64,000 nucleotides of DNA from Absidia repens (Eukaryota; Mucoromycota; Mucoromycetes; Mucorales; Cunninghamellaceae): NCBI GenBank assembly GCA_002105175.1, contig MCGE01000039.1:1-64000 (forward strand), written 5' to 3'. The notes beneath the pieces are model-generated. The model was not told where the DNA came from. It worked only from the letters and a program-made list of their open reading frames with translations, and made no database searches. The first letter of the stretch is position 1; each line of letters starts with the position of its first letter. Position numbers and translations under genes: made by a program. Below are positions 22,950 through 33,739 of the stretch, one piece after another.

Positions 22950-24155
22950 GGGAATTGCTCCATTTCAGAGGATTTTCAGAGGCTTCAGAGGATTTTCAGA
23001 GGATTTTCAGAGGGTTTTCAGAGGAATTTCAGAGGATTTTTCAGGGACCGTCCCGTACCACATTCATTGTATCGCCGATAACTCCCAGTTTAAACAAGCT
23101 TTGTGACATTAGCGATATAAAAAATTGGCATTGTTTATTCAATAGAGTAATGCTTTAAAAAAATAAAAATAAAAATCATGATTATCATTTTCGTTTTGGT
23201 ATGAAATTTGTTTGGCATATATTTTCCTCATGACGGACTTTTTGGTAATAGTGCTTGGTGATCGTTTTTGTCTTAGTGGTTGTTAGTGGTGGTGTTGCTT
23301 TTTGATAAAGATGGGTTACTAGTAAAGGTGTAGGTGGTGATGGTGCTATTCGATACTGAAGGAGGAGGCGGTGGAACCGATGGCAAAGTTTATGTTTCAA
23401 TTGGTGATTCCAATGTAGACAGTGGTGACTATAATGGTTATTTTGACAGATCTTTCAATAGACGTTTTGAGGGTCCTGATAATTGGTACTGCTCAGGTGA
23501 GTCAATCTGCTGAAAAAAAGGAAGCATATATGCTGTTTGTCATTTTCCCATCCAAACTGAAAAATTACAAGTCGACCATCCTTTTATGCCTATCATCTAC
23601 TTTGTAAATTTTGTCACCAATTTACATGATCGACTAAAAATGCCAACTAGTAGGTTCCATAGCCATGATCCGACCATAAATCATGTAATCTTGTTCTATG
23701 ACACTGTCCTTACTTATAATTTCTAGAAAATAATTGCGTTGATCATTGTTGTCGCTGCTGTTCGTATTATCGGATACAGTCAGAAGTAGTGTTACATTGC
23801 AATACGTTTATTCGGTAGAATAAATCTTAACGAGAGGGTGAATGCTTTACATCCTGGACCACACTCCTTGATAAAGATAGATTTCTCCAATTGGAAGATG
23901 ACTAGTCATAACAAATAGAAACAATAGCGCACCAAACAATATGGTAAAAAGAGGTAAAGAAGTAAGTGTCAATTTCTTTTTTATTGCTAATGTCACAAAG
24001 CTTGTTTAAATTGCTAATTACCGGCGATACAATAAAGGTGGTACGGGACGGTCTCTGAAAAATCCTCTGAAATTCCTCTGAAAACCCTCTGAAAACCCTC
24101 TGAAAATCCTCTGAAGCCTCTGAAAATCCTCTGAAATGGAGCAACTCCCAAAAAA
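22950..24155. mobile_element. 1.2-kb element with ~190-bp inverted ends
   Basis: The left end (22950-23135) and right end (23965-24155) are inverted copies. Both begin GGGARTTGCTCCATTTCAGAGG, carry five to seven sub-repeats of TTTCAGAGG(A/G), then GGGAC(C/G)GTCCCGTACCAC, CTTTGTGACATTAGC and an A/T-rich stretch. Outside, both ends abut A runs, so a target-site duplication cannot be read. The iterated subterminal motif is typical of DNA-transposon ends where transposase binds; no transposase is seen inside. The interior holds esterase-like remnants. Confidence 0.65.
23340..23728 (+). pseudogene. GDSL-esterase-like remnant inside the inverted-end element
   Basis: An ORF of 57 codons (23340-23513) contains VSIGDSNVDSG followed by NRRFEGPDNWYCSG, which resembles block I (GDSNxDxG) and the RFSNGPNW segment of fungal GDSL lipases. 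A GTGAGT donor-like site follows at 23497. A second open stretch (about 23572-23728) reads NFVTNLHDRL and INHVILFYDTVLTYNF, like the later part of such enzymes. The middle and the catalytic end are missing or scrambled. The assignment rests on motif memory only. Confidence 0.45.
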
Positions 24156-24269
24156 AAAAAAAGGACAAGCCCTGGACATGCTTTTTATGTTTCCTCTGCT
24201 GCTCTTTATTTTCCCCCCTGTAGCTTATTGGTTTTCATTGCAGTAGTGAATATCATTTTTTACAGTAGC

Positions 24270-24570
24270 GATAGATTTCTTACTTCAAGCAGTAACTGTT
24301 AACATTATCGGTTTAGATTTGGTTCCTGAAAACGATTCTTTTTGGAGGGCGACAATGATTCAAATGTCGCTTTTCTTCGGGTGTTCTATTTTTAATTCCA
24401 TCTTATTGTTTGATTTCTTTTTTTTTTTTTTTTTTAATTTTTCAGAACATTGTCTTCCTTACCTCATTGAAGTAATGACGATCTTGGAATTAGTGGGTTA
24501 GAATGTGAAATAGGGGCATTTTGAAACATGCAACACAAACATACATGGGGACCCTGGTCAATTTGAATTC
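24270..24570 (+). repeat. R1 dispersed repeat, truncated copy 6
   Basis: TTCTTACTTCAAGCAGTAACTG and TTTGGTTCCTGAAAACG come first, then a T run and the R1 core (24485-24560). The copy breaks off into a HET fragment at about 24570. Confidence 0.6.
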
Positions 24571-24690
24571 AAGACCTTTCAGTCATTTGATGAATGGTGG
24601 CTTTGCGTCGTTCACAGTTGGTTTGATCCACACAGATGGCATCGGCATCCACCCACACATACTTGATCGATGCCAAATCGGGTTCCCGTT
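24565..24690 (-). pseudogene. HET-domain fragment
   Basis: On the minus strand it encodes DLASIKYVWVDA, then an extra DA, AICVDQTN, ERRKATIHQM. It is a piece of the second HET motif region about 40 codons long with an in-frame 6-base duplication, cut off on both sides. Confidence 0.75.
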
Positions 24691-24739
24691 GTCAAATGTC
24701 AGTATTCTTTTTTCTTTGTTGTTGTTACCAGCAGGTAAA

Positions 24740-25400
24740 GGATGAGAGGCTGAAGGACCAAAGGGTATTCAGCGTGCGAGTCACTCCAACAAACGAGGCA
24801 CGATGGAAACCATAAATACAGCGTAAAGCAATCCATTGTTTTGAGCAATTGAGATCCGAGCCATTCCAGTTCCCATGTCCTGTCTTGAACATGATGACAC
24901 ACCTGTATACAGTTCACCAAACTTGCCCGAGATCAAAGCGGCATTGTGCATCATGTCTTGTTGCGTGACCGTGGGTCTTGCCAGTTGAGTCCAATTTCCA
25001 TGAGGTGCACGAGTCATCAGCGGCTTTGGGACAGAGGACTCCTGAAATCCGTGCCAGGTTTCGGAACGTTGCAAAGGCTATCAATCGATGCCATAAGGTC
25101 AACCAATCGACTTGACCATGATGTGCCAACGTAGGATCCATGGTGTCCTCGTTGACATTGTCCATCGCCTTTGCCCTTTTACAGCAGTGCTAGGGGTATG
25201 GGTGATCACCAGGCGGAAATAGGCACGGATCAATTCCAAATTATATTGCCGCTCAGCCAAGGTGAGGGGGGGGGCATCATCGACCAAATCATCACAGGCA
25301 CAGAAAAAGCCTTAGAGAATATATCAATCTTGACGTCAGGTCAGTGGGGAACAGCGCTGTCATGGTTTTCCATGAGCGAGAAGCAGGAAGAGAAAAAAAA
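24740..25400 (-). pseudogene. Degraded coding remnant of unknown family
   Basis: Three overlapping minus-strand ORFs (25287-25099, 25165-24914, 25074-24781) probably are one former reading frame broken by indels: it begins PPLTLAERQYNLELIRAYFR, passes QVDWLTLWHRLIAFATFRNL and ends near MVSIVPRLLE. Composition is more GC-rich than the surroundings. I do not recognise it; a retrotransposon or a captured gene are both possible. Confidence 0.4.
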
Positions 25401-25403
25401 AAA

Positions 25404-25510
25404 AAATAGGATCTAATGAAAATCGAAACATCATGTGAGCGGCGTTTGAATAACCACTCGCATAACCATTGCCCTTCATCATCAACAAAAAATGACGATG
25501 GCTCGTACCA
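25404..25510 (-). mobile_element. Possible LINE reverse-transcriptase fragment
   Basis: About 105 bp (starting TAGGATCTAATGAAA after a poly(A) run) repeats the segment at 38749-38870, where the open frame reads GGRLMMKDNGDARDYSNAAHM and then FLLSLDP, reminiscent of the RT region before the first catalytic Asp of non-LTR elements. At both sites it abuts an A run on one side and lies beside HET6-like sequence. Confidence 0.4.
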
Positions 25511-25811
25511 CTTTTTCAGTGTTTCCATGACTTAGGTGATAAATATAATCATAATACTTGGAGGAGCCTTCAATGGTTTTGTTAATCTTTGTATTTGTAT
25601 CCTTCAAATGTTGTAGATTTAGATCAGGTACAGCTAAAATATAATGGGTTTTTTTATAAATACGGGACATTTGATAAATAGTGGCTTCTCGTTGCGCATG
25701 ATTGGTTTGATTCACACAAATAGCATCAAGAAATTTAACGTTCGACGATAGCGTGCTATATGTAACACTGACGGGTTTACTAGCACTTTTTCTTGAAAGA
25801 AGAGAGTACAA
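25511..25811 (-). pseudogene. Truncated copy of HET6
   Basis: Encodes DAICVNQTNHAQREATIYQM, then IYKKTHYILAVPDLNLQHLKD and GSSKYYDYIYHLSHGNTEKV. This is nearly the same as HET6 residues around its second HET motif, more similar than to any other paralog. It is fused upstream to unrelated sequence and downstream to the RT-like fragment. No start, no C-terminus. Confidence 0.8.
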
Positions 25812-25815
25812 GCCC

Positions 25816-25852
<37 letters not shown>

Positions 25853-26310
25853 ATAAAGCTGTATGGGAATGGAGAAATATCAAAGCAAACTTCCTTATTT
25901 TAAGTTAGTGTTCGTTGATGTGTATTGATTCAACTGTGGTGCCTGATTTTTTTTTCTTTATTCTGTAGCCAACAACAAAAAAGGGACGCCCGGTTATTCG
26001 TACTCCGCATTGAACCATTTCCTAGTTGTTTCAGCCTCCCTTTTTCTACTCTTTTCCTTTTTTTTTTTTTCAAACATTGTCTTCAATGGTGACTTCAATG
26101 AGGTATTGCTTAACTTGGATTTTTGCTTAGAATATGAATTAGGGGCATTTTGAAAAATGCAAACTAACATGCATGGGGAAACCCTTTCATTTTAGATTCA
26201 GGATCCTGGACTATAGATGACTTCATCTTGGAATAGTTGTCATCATTAGCATGGTTTAATTTTAGTTTGTCACGCAATAGTTTATATGCATTCTATGAAT
26301 AAAATATTCC
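25812..26310 (+). repeat. R1 dispersed repeat, copy 7
   Basis: After a T run (25820-25849) come CGTACTCCGCATTG, the core with CATGCATGGGGAAACCC (26168) and the end TCTATGAATAAAATATTCCT (26290-26310). The copy lies about 0.6 kb upstream of HET5 in the same orientation. Confidence 0.65.
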
Positions 26311-26746
26311 TCATGTTTTTACCATTAGCCTCATTCTCAGAAATATGGTTTGTCTTGTCAGTTGGTTTATATACAAGTGTGTGTAGAAAAGCGAGAAAAT
26401 ATGATAGTATATATGTGTGTACAAATAAAAGGAGTTGGATAGTATTGGTAACTGTGTTACAAGATGCCCTTCCATTAGATGATATACAGCCATGCCTTTA
26501 CTTTACCGATATATCATAGTAGAGTATACCCCATTCCCTTCAACAATACACCAAGTATAATATCGTTCCCCGTACTCCCCTGTTCTTTTTTTATTTATTT
26601 ATTTACTACTGCCTTTATTCAATAAAACAAAGTGAAATCTTTAGTTTGATCATGGTCATATATGGCATGCAGTGTCATCAACACAACCTTTTCATTCGGT
26701 TGAACTTTATCATTTTATGAGTCACTAGGCTTGTATTTTTCTTCAA

Positions 26747-26790
26747 AACAAAGCTGTACGTCAATGAGTTTGTGCTACATGCTGTATATA
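26747..26790 (+). promoter_or_regulatory. HET5 promoter block (GTGCTACAT element)
   Basis: AACAAAGCTGTACGTCAATG is followed by AGTTTGTGCTACATGCTG and then TATATATAT, about 145-185 bp before the ATG at 26934. It matches the HET3 and HET7 upstream blocks, with the TA-rich stretch a candidate TATA region. Confidence 0.55.
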
Positions 26791-26933
26791 TATCGCAGAA
26801 TGCTGAGTTCCTGCATCGTCAAACATTTCTTTCTGTCTCTTACTCTCACACTTTTCCTTTTGCTGACACATTTTGCGTATGTCTTTTGTTTAAACTGAAG
26901 GTTTATTCACCTTTATATATATATCTCTCTATC

Positions 26934-29381
26934 ATGACATTGGGCAAAGAGGTAGAACAGGACGTTAAAGGTAATGACAGTATCTATCTCTTATACTGAC
27001 GTCGAAAATAGTTGTAGTTTTTTTTTTTTTTTTTTTTCAAAAAAAAAGAAAATTAATACTTTTCAATAAAAATTAAATTCGAAAATCTCAGTAATTTAAT
27101 ATTGCTCCACCTACCTCCTCTTTTTTTCCACACCGTGCATAGATACTCAGAAGCGGCAGCAGCAACCATTTCAAATTGTGCTTGTCGACATTAAAAAGGC
27201 GGCCGAGAATGAAGTGATCCACTGTGTTAAAACGCCATTGGTGGTGGAAGAAGGCAAGACGGAAGCATTAAAGTATATCGCGTTATCGTATCGTTGGGGT
27301 GAATTGCAAGAGACGTTGGTCGACACCAAAGTGGGCTACATCGCCACGCTCACGTCGTTCAGTTTGAATGATTTTTATCAGCTTTGTCGTATGATGACCA
27401 TCGAATCGGATACAAAACACATCCAATATGTGTGGGTGGACGCTATCTGTGTGGATCAAAGCCATTATCGGCGCCGCAAAGAAACCATCTATCAAATGAG
27501 CAACATCTACGAACGTGCCAGTTATATTTTAGCTATCCCTGACCTTCACCTGACCTTTTTGAAGGGCACGAGTATGAAAATAAATGACCTCCTGAAGCAG
27601 TCAATGCACCTCATTAAAGATCTTTACTATCTTCTTCATGGCAACGTCGACAAAATGGCAGCCATTGAAACAACATTCCTGGACGAACTCAACGTGCCAA
27701 AGGATCCCGCATTACGGCAATTGCTCACCCAATGGACCGATCATTTTGTGACAGGTTTCATGAACTACAAAAAACATCATGTAGGTTATATTGATGCGAA
27801 AGCGTTAGATCATATTTACGAAACCAGCGGAACAGCAAAAACGAATAACATGGATAACTATAGTGAACTTGATGCTGCTGATGCTGTTGATGATTCCAAT
27901 GATTCCAATGATTCCGATGATAATGACGATGGTGATGATGATGGCGATGATGATGATCAAGCCGAAGAAGACATGACAACAGCTGAGAAAGCTGGGTCCT
28001 TTGAAAATTTACACCATTGCACATTGGTGGATTGTCCTTTGGAACTTTTTAATGACAAGGAACTGGGCTGGCATGATTGGGGGAGTCCGAATGGAGCCTT
28101 CTTTATGATCGTCAATGGCAGCAAAGGATTGTTGCAAGAAGCACCACGATCCGCCAATCGATGGAATTTTTGGTGGATCTCGTCAACGACTGGTCGTCTC
28201 GTGTGTGGGTGATCAGTGAATTCAGCATTGCCAAAAAGAAAAACAACCTCAAATATTGGTTTACTCAATTAGCGCCCTACCGTTTCCACACCGACACATA
28301 CAAAGTCATGGACGACGCATTTTCCTTTTTTAAATTTGACTTTGACGACCCTTCGTTTGCTTCCATTCTCAATAGTGACATTTATTTAACGGAAAGCAAC
28401 ACCTATATTACAAGGAAGTCCTCGTCCAACCCAGTGTATATTCAATTCCATTATACCATGATCCGTCAACTCAAGCAACAATCCTTTTTAGAAATGATGC
28501 TGTCATCGAAAGCAAGCAAAAATGGCAAGTACTGAACGAAGAAAAAAAAAAAAAGATAGGCAGGGAGTAGGGGTGATATTCAAATTTTTTTACATTATGT
28601 ATATTTTTTTAAAATTTTAGAGGATAGATTTTACAGTATCCTGCCGTTATCGGAGTATAAAACCGAACTGGTTTGCAGCCACGCGGAGGTGGTGGAGCAA
28701 TGGCATATCCATACTCTACTGTCGGTGAAAATGCAGCTCTACAAAATCATGAATACCAAAGACAAGCTGAATCTTCTTTATTGGTCCGCAGATCCTTCAG
28801 CGTCCACGAAGACCAACATCCAGCCAACATTTGCCACCTCCACGTTACGATTTTCAGATGTGCATGCAGAATATGTGACCCGTGATAACGTCGACTTCTC
28901 TTGTAATTTTGACTTGATCGATCCATCGACCATCATGCTTCATCTGTCTTCTGATCAACATCATACGGATACGGAGGAGGAGGAGGAGGAAGATGGGAAG
29001 CATGGTTCCTATCTGACGTTGAAGCCAATAGAATATTATGTGGATTACCACTTCAGGTGGACGAGGGCTCATGTTGGAGACACGCTTTGCAAAACACAGG
29101 ACTTTTACCAGCAGTTTGACATCGTCCCTGAGGATGTCAATGATGATCCTCGGCCTGGTTTAGACTTTGTTCGTATCCCAGCCTTTAGTTATCAAGCCAT
29201 CGAAGCAACGCCACATCTTGTCTGGGATTTCCATACGCTTTGTTTGATTGGCAGCTTTAAACATAACAAATGGTTGGTGACAGACGCTTATCGGTACGAA
29301 AGAATCGACTCAGATTTTGGCTGGATACATAATGGTCGTCATAAAGCTGCCAACGATTATACTAGTTTTCATATCTATTAA
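26934..29381 (+). pseudogene. HET5: HET-domain gene with one frameshift and a GC-AG intron
   Basis: Exons: 26934-26970 (leader MTLGKEVEQDVK), 27143-28524, 28621-29381. Motifs: KYIALSYRWGE, YVWVDAICVDQSHYRRRKETIYQMSNIYERA, NDWSSRVWVISEFSIAKKKNNLKYWF. An acidic D-rich loop follows AKTNN. Within exon 2 the frame breaks at a G5 run (28079-28083); the upstream frame ends ...SSTTGRLVCG and the downstream frame continues through TIRQSMEFLVDLVNDWSSRVW. The total is one base short of a multiple of three. The intron at the shared KASKN/EDRF site begins GC, not GT (28525-28526), within ATG|GCAAGT. The C-terminus has LKPIEYY, LIGSFKHNKWLV and ends FHIY. About 726 residues if the frame were whole. Pseudogene or homopolymer error. 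Confidence 0.82.
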
Positions 29382-29411
29382 ATTCCCTTTGATGCATTTA
29401 CGGTGCTTGCG

Positions 29412-29456
<45 letters not shown>

Positions 29457-29707
29457 AGGTACAATCAACTATTAGGAAAAGGCTGAATAAATCTAGTGTA
29501 GTGTAGTGCGATTCAGCATGAATTATTATTTCACTAAAATCCAAAGCATTTGAATTTGAATATGACTGTTACAAAGTGAAGGTGTGAAGCACGTAAAGGG
29601 GAGAGGGGAGGGACAAAGGGCGAGTTGGTATGCTATACAGTGTATCATCTAAAAATAAGGACGTCTGATCCAGTGCTCAACATGGATTTCAATCAATGGT
29701 TAAAAAT
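29382..29707. repeat. Poly(A) run and R1-tail-like DNA behind HET5
   Basis: A 43-base A run (29411-29453) is followed by a minus-oriented piece resembling the R1 3' extension (AAAGTGAAGGTGTGAAGCACG, TGGTATGCTATACAGTGTATC), as seen at 32055-32140. Confidence 0.5.
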
Positions 29708-30438
29708 AGTTATGGTACTCTAATATGAATATGTGGTTCGAATAGCTTACTGTTCCTTTTTTTCATTTTTTTCTTTTTAAAAAAGGCACAATACACAGCG
29801 ACGGCGATACCGGCATCAGTGACAGTAGCGTTGACAACTTTAACAGCAGCTTGACCGATGATTCTTTTGCTGATTCGTTCCGTTCTGTAAGTCGTGTGGA
29901 GTTATTCTTAACTTTCATGCTAATATTAGTAATATTATATTACTGACATTACCTATAGATTGACATACAACAACCATCCGAAGAAAAATCAAGGTAAGTG
30001 TATGACTCTTCTATGAATATAAACCGTCTCCCTAAATTTTTTACTCATCGTTTTATTATACACATAAACAATAATCCCTCAACCTTCCTTAGTGCAACCA
30101 AAAAGAAGAAATCTATGAACAGCAAACAAGTCAAAATCAAGTTACTTAGTATCACCACACACCCAAGTGATGAGGACGCGGGACTATGTAAGTTGATGGT
30201 ATTTGTTTGTTTGTTTGTTTGTTTTTCTTCTTGTTACTCAGACGCCACGTTGTCCTTTTTTATTGGCACAGGTTATTGATGATCCTCAAGATCAGGTCAG
30301 GTTAGTATTTTGCTCAAAGACAAACATATATGATCTGTGTTGTTTTCTGACTCTTTTTTTTTTTTTTTTCTGCAAACGTCTCCCCATAGGAAACCGACTC
30401 CCTTGAAGCGACGTGCAATCAATGACAACGAGGTAAGC

Positions 30439-30481
<43 letters not shown>

Positions 30482-30590
30482 AGTCCTATCGCGCATCGAC
30501 TAATACTAACATATATTTTACTTTTCATAGCCAAATAATAGCAAGAAATCAACTAGGTAAGTTTCACTTCCATATGTTGACGTGACCAGC
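29708..30590 (+). pseudogene. Unit A: multi-exon gene-like unit, copy 1
   Basis: Candidate exons: 29786-29886 (SDGDTGISDSSVDNF...), 29959-29993 (IDIQQPSEEKS), 30093-30187 (ATKKKKSMNSKQVKIKLL...), 30272-30300 (VIDDPQDQVR), 30390-30432 (KPTPLKRRAINDNE), 30531-30556 (PNNSKKSTR). Donors are GTAAGT/GTTAGT; the intron before the last exon has a TACTAAC branch-like site (30512-30518) and a 40-base A run. An inverted copy lies at 56150-56945. The predicted product is Ser/Asp- then Lys/Arg-rich, with no known domain. Phases do not join cleanly between 30187 and 30272, and neither a start nor a stop is clear, so it may be decayed. Confidence 0.45.
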
Positions 30591-30744
30591 TCTATAAATA
30601 AATCTTCAGCCGTACCATGAGTTCAACGATCGTCATGCATGCTGTACTGTGCTCAATGGCCACTCCGCCATGGTATACGAATGCACCAAATAGTGTTCTG
30701 CCGTTTTAAGTCATGCATATCCCCGGACGATGGATTGACAGGTT
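30577..30744 (+). repeat. Inverted repeat left arm with conserved 30-codon ORF
   Basis: About 167 bp recurs inverted at 36861-37027 with roughly 90% identity by eye. Both arms contain an ATG-to-TAA frame of 30 codons (here 30617-30709; MSSTIVMHAVL...NSVLPF) with no length change between copies and only four substitutions, two of them synonymous. Whether it is translated is unknown. Confidence 0.6.
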
Positions 30745-30844
30745 ATTTTCTATTCTATTGAATAAACGCTCTGGCGCTCCGCTGGAGCTTTTGGAAATCT
30801 TTCGATTTATTGGGTGTCACAGTTTTTTATTAAAGAGTGTGAGT

Positions 30845-31740
30845 GTTGATGGGATAGGATTAAAGCCTCCGCCATGTCGCACTTTGGTGGGCAGCCCGGT
30901 GGGACCCCAATCGTCGTGCTCAGCGCGTCGTCAATGGGGGAGGGGTTTTTTGTGTGCTGAAATAATAGCTTACTTGAAAGGCGTCAGAGAGGTTAGAGTT
31001 TGATTATGTAGAGGTTACAACTGCCTTTCCACTGGAAGATAAAATGAATTATGTACCATGGTAATTAGGGCGCTTGCCCCTTCATTTGATTTTTATTTGC
31101 ATTTCCCTGATTTTTTGACATAAAAAAAAAAAATGCTGGATGATTCAGGCTCCGCATTTTGCTTTTCTATTTTTTTAGTCCCTACTTTTTTTTTTTTTGC
31201 TCTCTTTTACTTTCTTTTTTTTTTTTTTTTTTTTTCTTCATGATAGTCTGAATAATATGAAGGCAAGGCTCATTGGGGTACTGGAGATCTAGGATTAGTG
31301 TTACAACTTGAATTAGGGGCGTTTTAAAAAACGCAAAACAAACATCATGAGGAAACCCTTTCATTTTGGATGTAGGATCTGGGAATGTCAGTAGATTAGC
31401 ATCATGGAATCGTCCTTAGTTTAGTAATAGTTTGTCATCGTTTGTATCTACCTCTGAATAAATATGTTCTTATTCTTATAATTAGTTTCTCTGTTGTACG
31501 TTTATATTATGAGTTTCATCGAATGTGTATTACATATGTATAGGAAAAAAAAAAGGTGTGTCTGTATATATATGAAAAAGGAACGGATTGAATATTATGG
31601 AGAATTCTTCCACCGACCCTATAAGTTGGTGCGCAGAAAACAAAACAAGGACGTGTTTGTGTGAAAAAACAGCTATTACAGTGTATTTTGTTGTGGTAGG
31701 GTGTATTGAAGAGCAAAGTTGAGAATAGTATTAATTATGT
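30845..31740 (+). repeat. R1 dispersed repeat, long copy 8
   Basis: The 5' extension (GTTGATGGGATAGGATTAAAGC; CCCCAATCGTCGTGCTCAGC) is followed by CAGGCTCCGC, T runs, the core (31325-31375) and a TCTACCTCTGAATAAATATG end, then a tail shared with copy 4. A second fragment of the 5' extension follows at 31760-31900. Confidence 0.65.
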
Positions 31741-32019
31741 AGATACTGGATGACAGGGGGTTTCTGAAGTGTGGGTTTTGATGGGATGGCATGGAAGACT
31801 CTGTGATTTGGCACTATGGGTGGACAGCGATTGAGAAAAAAGGATCGACGCCTTGAGGCCCAACCGTCGTGCTGAAAAAAATAGGTAAGGGATTAGATAC
31901 GGTGATGTGAATGGGGGAAAGGTAGGAAATTTCAAAGTCATAGATGATTATCTTAGATGGTTATCTTAGATAAGGGTTTACCCCTCTTTGTTTTTAATAT
32001 ATTAATTAATTAATAAAAA
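31741..32019. repeat. Fragment of R1 5' extension
   Basis: GGTTTTGATGGGATGGCATGG...CCCAACCGTCGTGCTGAAAA repeats the 30845-30935 segment. TTAGATGGTTATCTTAGATAAGG follows. No gene. Confidence 0.5.
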
Positions 32020-32530
32020 TCAAAAACCTTTAAATCTGAACATGACTTGTATCTCAAAGTGAAGGTATAAAACACGTAGAAAGGGGAAGGGGAGGCACAA
32101 AGAGCTGATAGACTTGCTATACAGTACAGTATACAATCTCAAAATAAAGGGAGTTGAACTAGTGCTACACGGATTAGAGTCAATGATTAACGATAAAAGA
32201 TATATTTTATTGAAGGATTGTATAAACAAGTATAAACTGGGGGACGGTGAACGCTAATCTAAATGGACAACATGACGAATGTAAAAAAAGGGATCTACTA
32301 TTGATGACGAATATAAAGCTTGAGAAAGGCCAGTGGTGCTAATGCAAAAAAGATTTGACACCCTTTATTCAGATGTAGAGATAAACGATGATAGCTAAAC
32401 TAAGCTAAACTAATGACCGTTTCATGATACTCGTCTCTTTAAGATGAAGTCCTAATCTTATGGTAGATCCTGAATCCTACATCCAAAATGAAAGGGTTCC
32501 CCCATGTCCTTTGTCATTGTAATATTTGAT
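32020..32530 (-). repeat. R1 long copy 9, left arm of a ~500-bp inverted pair
   Basis: It matches 35870-36350 in inverted orientation nearly base for base (for example TCATGATACTCGTCTCTTTAA and CCCCAGTTTATACTTG, on the corresponding strands). It belongs to an R1 subfamily with CATGGCAAAGGACATGGGGG at the core. The two arms flank the 33-35 kb region. Confidence 0.75.
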
Positions 32531-32817
32531 AGAAATAATAAGAAGACGTTATAAAAATAAGTGATATAACAGATATGGTTTTTATTGAATAAAATGAGGA
32601 AGGGTTTTTATAATAAAATGGGAAAAAGAAGGCTGTGGATATGGTCGAAGAATGGTAATTTGAGGCTATGGAAAGTTGGTTATCTGTAGATATAAGTATA
32701 TATGCCTAAGTAATGGATACTCGAGGCTGTGTTTTATACCTGTATAGGAATGACAAGTGTGATAGTGTGGGAAATGATTAGTGACAGATGACAAATACGA
32801 CAATGAGGACTATACTA

Positions 32818-33729
32818 CTATACTACCAAGGAGGATGGGTCAAATGGATATTCAATATCGTGATGACATGCCACGGGCTTTGTTGCGAGACTTGTCAATG
32901 AGAGCATAAAAGTCGGAGATGGGAACCACAATATCGTCATCAATACCAGTGGATTCAACAGTGGGAGTAGCGTCAGTAGCATTGCAATGGTTCCAAAAGC
33001 AGTGACCAACGCTGGACAACATATCAAGGTTCTTGAGAGAGGCAAACGAGTGAAGCTCCGACAGGGAAGAGGCAACGGTCATAGCACCAATTTCGGTCAT
33101 CGTGTACAAGTGCTTGTGCTGCTTACGGACAATGAAGAAGGAGATATAGAATCCATTGATCATAAACGCGAGACAACCACCCAAATGCCATTTGTCGATT
33201 GCCCTTTTTGATGCGATTCCCAGCCGAAGAATGTGTCCATGCAAACAGAGTGTTTTGTTGTGGAGCTATTTCCAGGCTTGACCTCACCAAAACCAACAGG
33301 ATAACCGAAATCATGCTGCATCAGTGTTGAGATAATTGCATCGGGCCGGATATCAGTCTTTTCATCAGATGATGATTTATTGGGCCCATCGCAGGGCTAC
33401 ATTTCGGTCTTGGTCGGCAATAATTTCAGAGAGGAATGCATCATAGTAAGTGGTTTGTAGTTCAACTTCACCGATTTTATCCAAGTTCAGCAGTCGATTT
33501 CGTGGTAGCTTGGTCAGGCTATCGTAAAAAAAAAAAAAGTGATAAATGAGTAACAATTCAAAAACACGCTTCCTTATGACTATTATATTACTACTTACAG
33601 ATTAGGCAATTCCTTCCACAACACTGGCTTTGTTTCCAGTCATGCAAGCGGAGAGTGACAGAAGATCCAGCTTGGCTTCCCTTATTGATTTCGTCTTGGC
33701 ATCGATCCCATATATGGTTCGCGTAATGG
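32818..33729 (-). pseudogene. PD-(D/E)XK-motif family protein, broken copy
   Basis: On the minus strand: MTITRTIYGIDAKTKSIREA (start 33729), an intron (GTAAGT at about 33600 to GATAG at about 33527), then LLTKLPRNRLLNLDKIGEVE, YYDAFLSEIIADQDRNVALR, a one-base frame break, RPDAIISTLMQHDFG with GFGEVKPGNSSTTKHSVCMD, a second break, then LRLGIASKRAIDKWHLGGC and FIVRKQHKHLYTMTEIGAM to the stop at 32852 or 32818. The RPD...GEVK spacing fits a PD-(D/E)XK nuclease core. The homolog at 63055-64000 is open in the overlapping part. I know similar repeated families from Mucorales only by impression; function unknown. Confidence 0.6.
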
Positions 33730-33739
33730 TCATTGTGAA

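Noticed and set aside
22960..23045. TTTCAGAGG repeats as a CRISPR-like array
   Set aside because: Units are contiguous, without spacers, degenerate and mirrored at the other end of the element; the genome is eukaryotic.
20386..28083. Programmed ribosomal frameshifting in HET4 and HET5
   Set aside because: The positions in the protein differ, no slippery heptamer with downstream structure was evident, and paralogs read through without a shift; error or mutation is simpler.
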